Assembly: GCA_003354005.1 (NCBI GenBank)
Contig: PIWD01000008.1
Location: 1 to 43,833 of the forward strand
Direction of reading: 5' to 3'
Length of the DNA stretch: 43,833 nucleotides
From: Gammaproteobacteria bacterium
GTDB lineage: Bacteria > Pseudomonadota > Gammaproteobacteria > PIWD01
The position numbers and the translations under genes were made by a program. A model generated the notes under the pieces. The model saw only the letters and a program-made list of their open reading frames with translations, ran no database searches and was not told the origin of the DNA. Below, piece by piece: positions 43,135 to 43,833 of this stretch (within the stretch, counting starts at the first letter, position 1; each line of letters begins with the position of its first letter).

Positions 43135-43833
43135 ATGCAAGTTGGAATAGTGGGAATGGGGAAAGTTGGCCAAGCTATGTTTGACCTTTTTAAGGATCAT
43201 TATCAAGTTCGTGGTTTGGACGATGATGGTCTTGGTAATGAAGATAGTATTGAACATTGGAAATACCATTTCTATGATGCAAAGCGTATAGTTAATGTTG
43301 TTGACAACCTGGATGAAAACTTAGATTATATAAAAAATAGAATCAATGACTGTGATGTAGTTTTTGTCTGTGTTCCAACACCTCAAGACCAACATGGTTC
43401 ATGTGATACAAGTATTGTTCGAGAGGTCATAGACTGGTTGGATGTTCCTTTGATCGTCATCAAGTCAACAGTTTCACCCGGAACAACAGATGAGCTTATG
43501 TTTGCGGGCGAAACAAAACCCAAAAGCATTGTTTTCTCTCCAGAATATTGTGGTGAGTCAAGTTACTGGACTCCCTACAAGTTTCATTTAGATATTGTAG
43601 AGACTCCATTCTTTATCTTTGGTGGTGAACCAGAAGATACATCGAAATGCGTTGATCTTTTTATGAAAGTGTGTGGGCCAACAAAGAGATATATTCAAAC
43701 GACAGCTAAAGCAGCTGAACTCGCGAAGTATGCAGAGAATACGTTTTATGCTACAAAGATAGCTTTTTCGCATGAGATAAAGGAAATTTGTGATGCCCAC
43801 GGAGAAGATTACAATGAAGTCCGAGAACTTTGG
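43135..43833 (+). CDS. UDP-glucose/GDP-mannose dehydrogenase family, 3' end outside window
   Basis: GGGAG (43122-43126) precedes ATG 43135. The 233 visible codons encode the NAD-binding domain (QVGIVGMGKVGQAMFDLFKD), VVFVCVPTPQDQHGSCDTSI, IKSTVSPGTTDELM, VFSPEYCGES and the start of the central domain (AAELAKYAENTFYATKIAFS). This matches enzymes that oxidise UDP-glucose, UDP-ManNAc or GDP-mannose to uronic acids. The catalytic Cys region lies beyond the window. The N-terminal domain is shorter than usual. Confidence 0.8.
   Translation, partial: MQVGIVGMGKVGQAMFDLFKDHYQVRGLDDDGLGNEDSIEHWKYHFYDAKRIVNVVDNLDENLDYIKNRINDCDVVFVCVPTPQDQHGSCDTSIVREVIDWLDVPLIVIKSTVSPGTTDELMFAGETKPKSIVFSPEYCGESSYWTPYKFHLDIVETPFFIFGGEPEDTSKCVDLFMKVCGPTKRYIQTTAKAAELAKYAENTFYATKIAFSHEIKEICDAHGEDYNEVRELW

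Noticed and set aside
1-43833. CRISPR arrays, insertion sequences, rRNA or intrinsic terminators
   Set aside because: No regularly spaced repeats with unique spacers, no transposase-like gene with inverted repeats, no rRNA sequence and no convincing hairpin followed by a T-run were seen.

Overview
The window reads as part of the genome of a large tailed bacteriophage. All genes but one lie on the + strand, packed so that stop and start codons often overlap (ATGA, GTGA, TGATG). Most are small proteins that match no family I recognise. Among them are about 16 tRNA genes and a set of genes typical of large phages: PhoH with a PIN domain, a DUF5661 protein, a phage zinc metallopeptidase, a PD-(D/E)XK nuclease, an HNH endonuclease, a class I peptide-release factor and a QueC-like PP-loop protein. 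Base composition is moderate to AT-rich by eye, except for a GC-rich patch at about 3415-3800. No terminase, capsid, polymerase or rRNA gene is present, so host and taxonomy cannot be set from this window.

Layout. 1-3240: small unknown genes, then a tRNA array (Leu, Arg, an Ala-like degenerate gene, His, Leu, Pro, Arg). 3240-3940: small genes, including the GC-rich insert. 3983-6266: a radical SAM/SPASM-type enzyme translationally coupled to four consecutive proteins that all begin MKxRxGFVSNSSSSSF. 6259-7757: three KxGSLFI-type paralogues, DUF5661 and others. 7772-13565: tRNAs mixed with small genes, a HEAT-repeat protein, several small membrane proteins and the release factor, whose reading frame contains an RF2-type +1 programmed frameshift site. 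13587-15417: small proteins, including three more KxGSLFI paralogues. 15414-16175: the only minus-strand gene, an exported trypsin-like protease. 16251-22469: PhoH, metallopeptidase, PD-(D/E)XK and HNH nucleases, and small genes. 22448-29119: glycosyltransferases around a tandem family of coiled-coil proteins and the QueC-like gene. 29181-43833: a glycan island of GT2, GT4 and GT29-like transferases, FkbM and other methyltransferases, NeuB, NeuA, a sulfotransferase, a D-2-hydroxyacid dehydrogenase and a UDP-sugar dehydrogenase. Two virion-surface-like proteins are embedded in the island, one of them built of internal repeats.

How the parts may work together (inference). The glycan island could build and transfer a nonulosonate-containing, methylated and sulfated glycan onto the phage's repeat-rich surface proteins or the host envelope. 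The tRNAs, release factor and PhoH suggest that the phage adjusts translation and RNA metabolism in the host.

The observations most worth following are: the radical SAM enzyme with its family of identically tagged neighbours; the frameshift-controlled phage release factor; three tRNA-like genes without a usable anticodon arm; and the sialic-acid-type pathway next to repeat-rich surface proteins.
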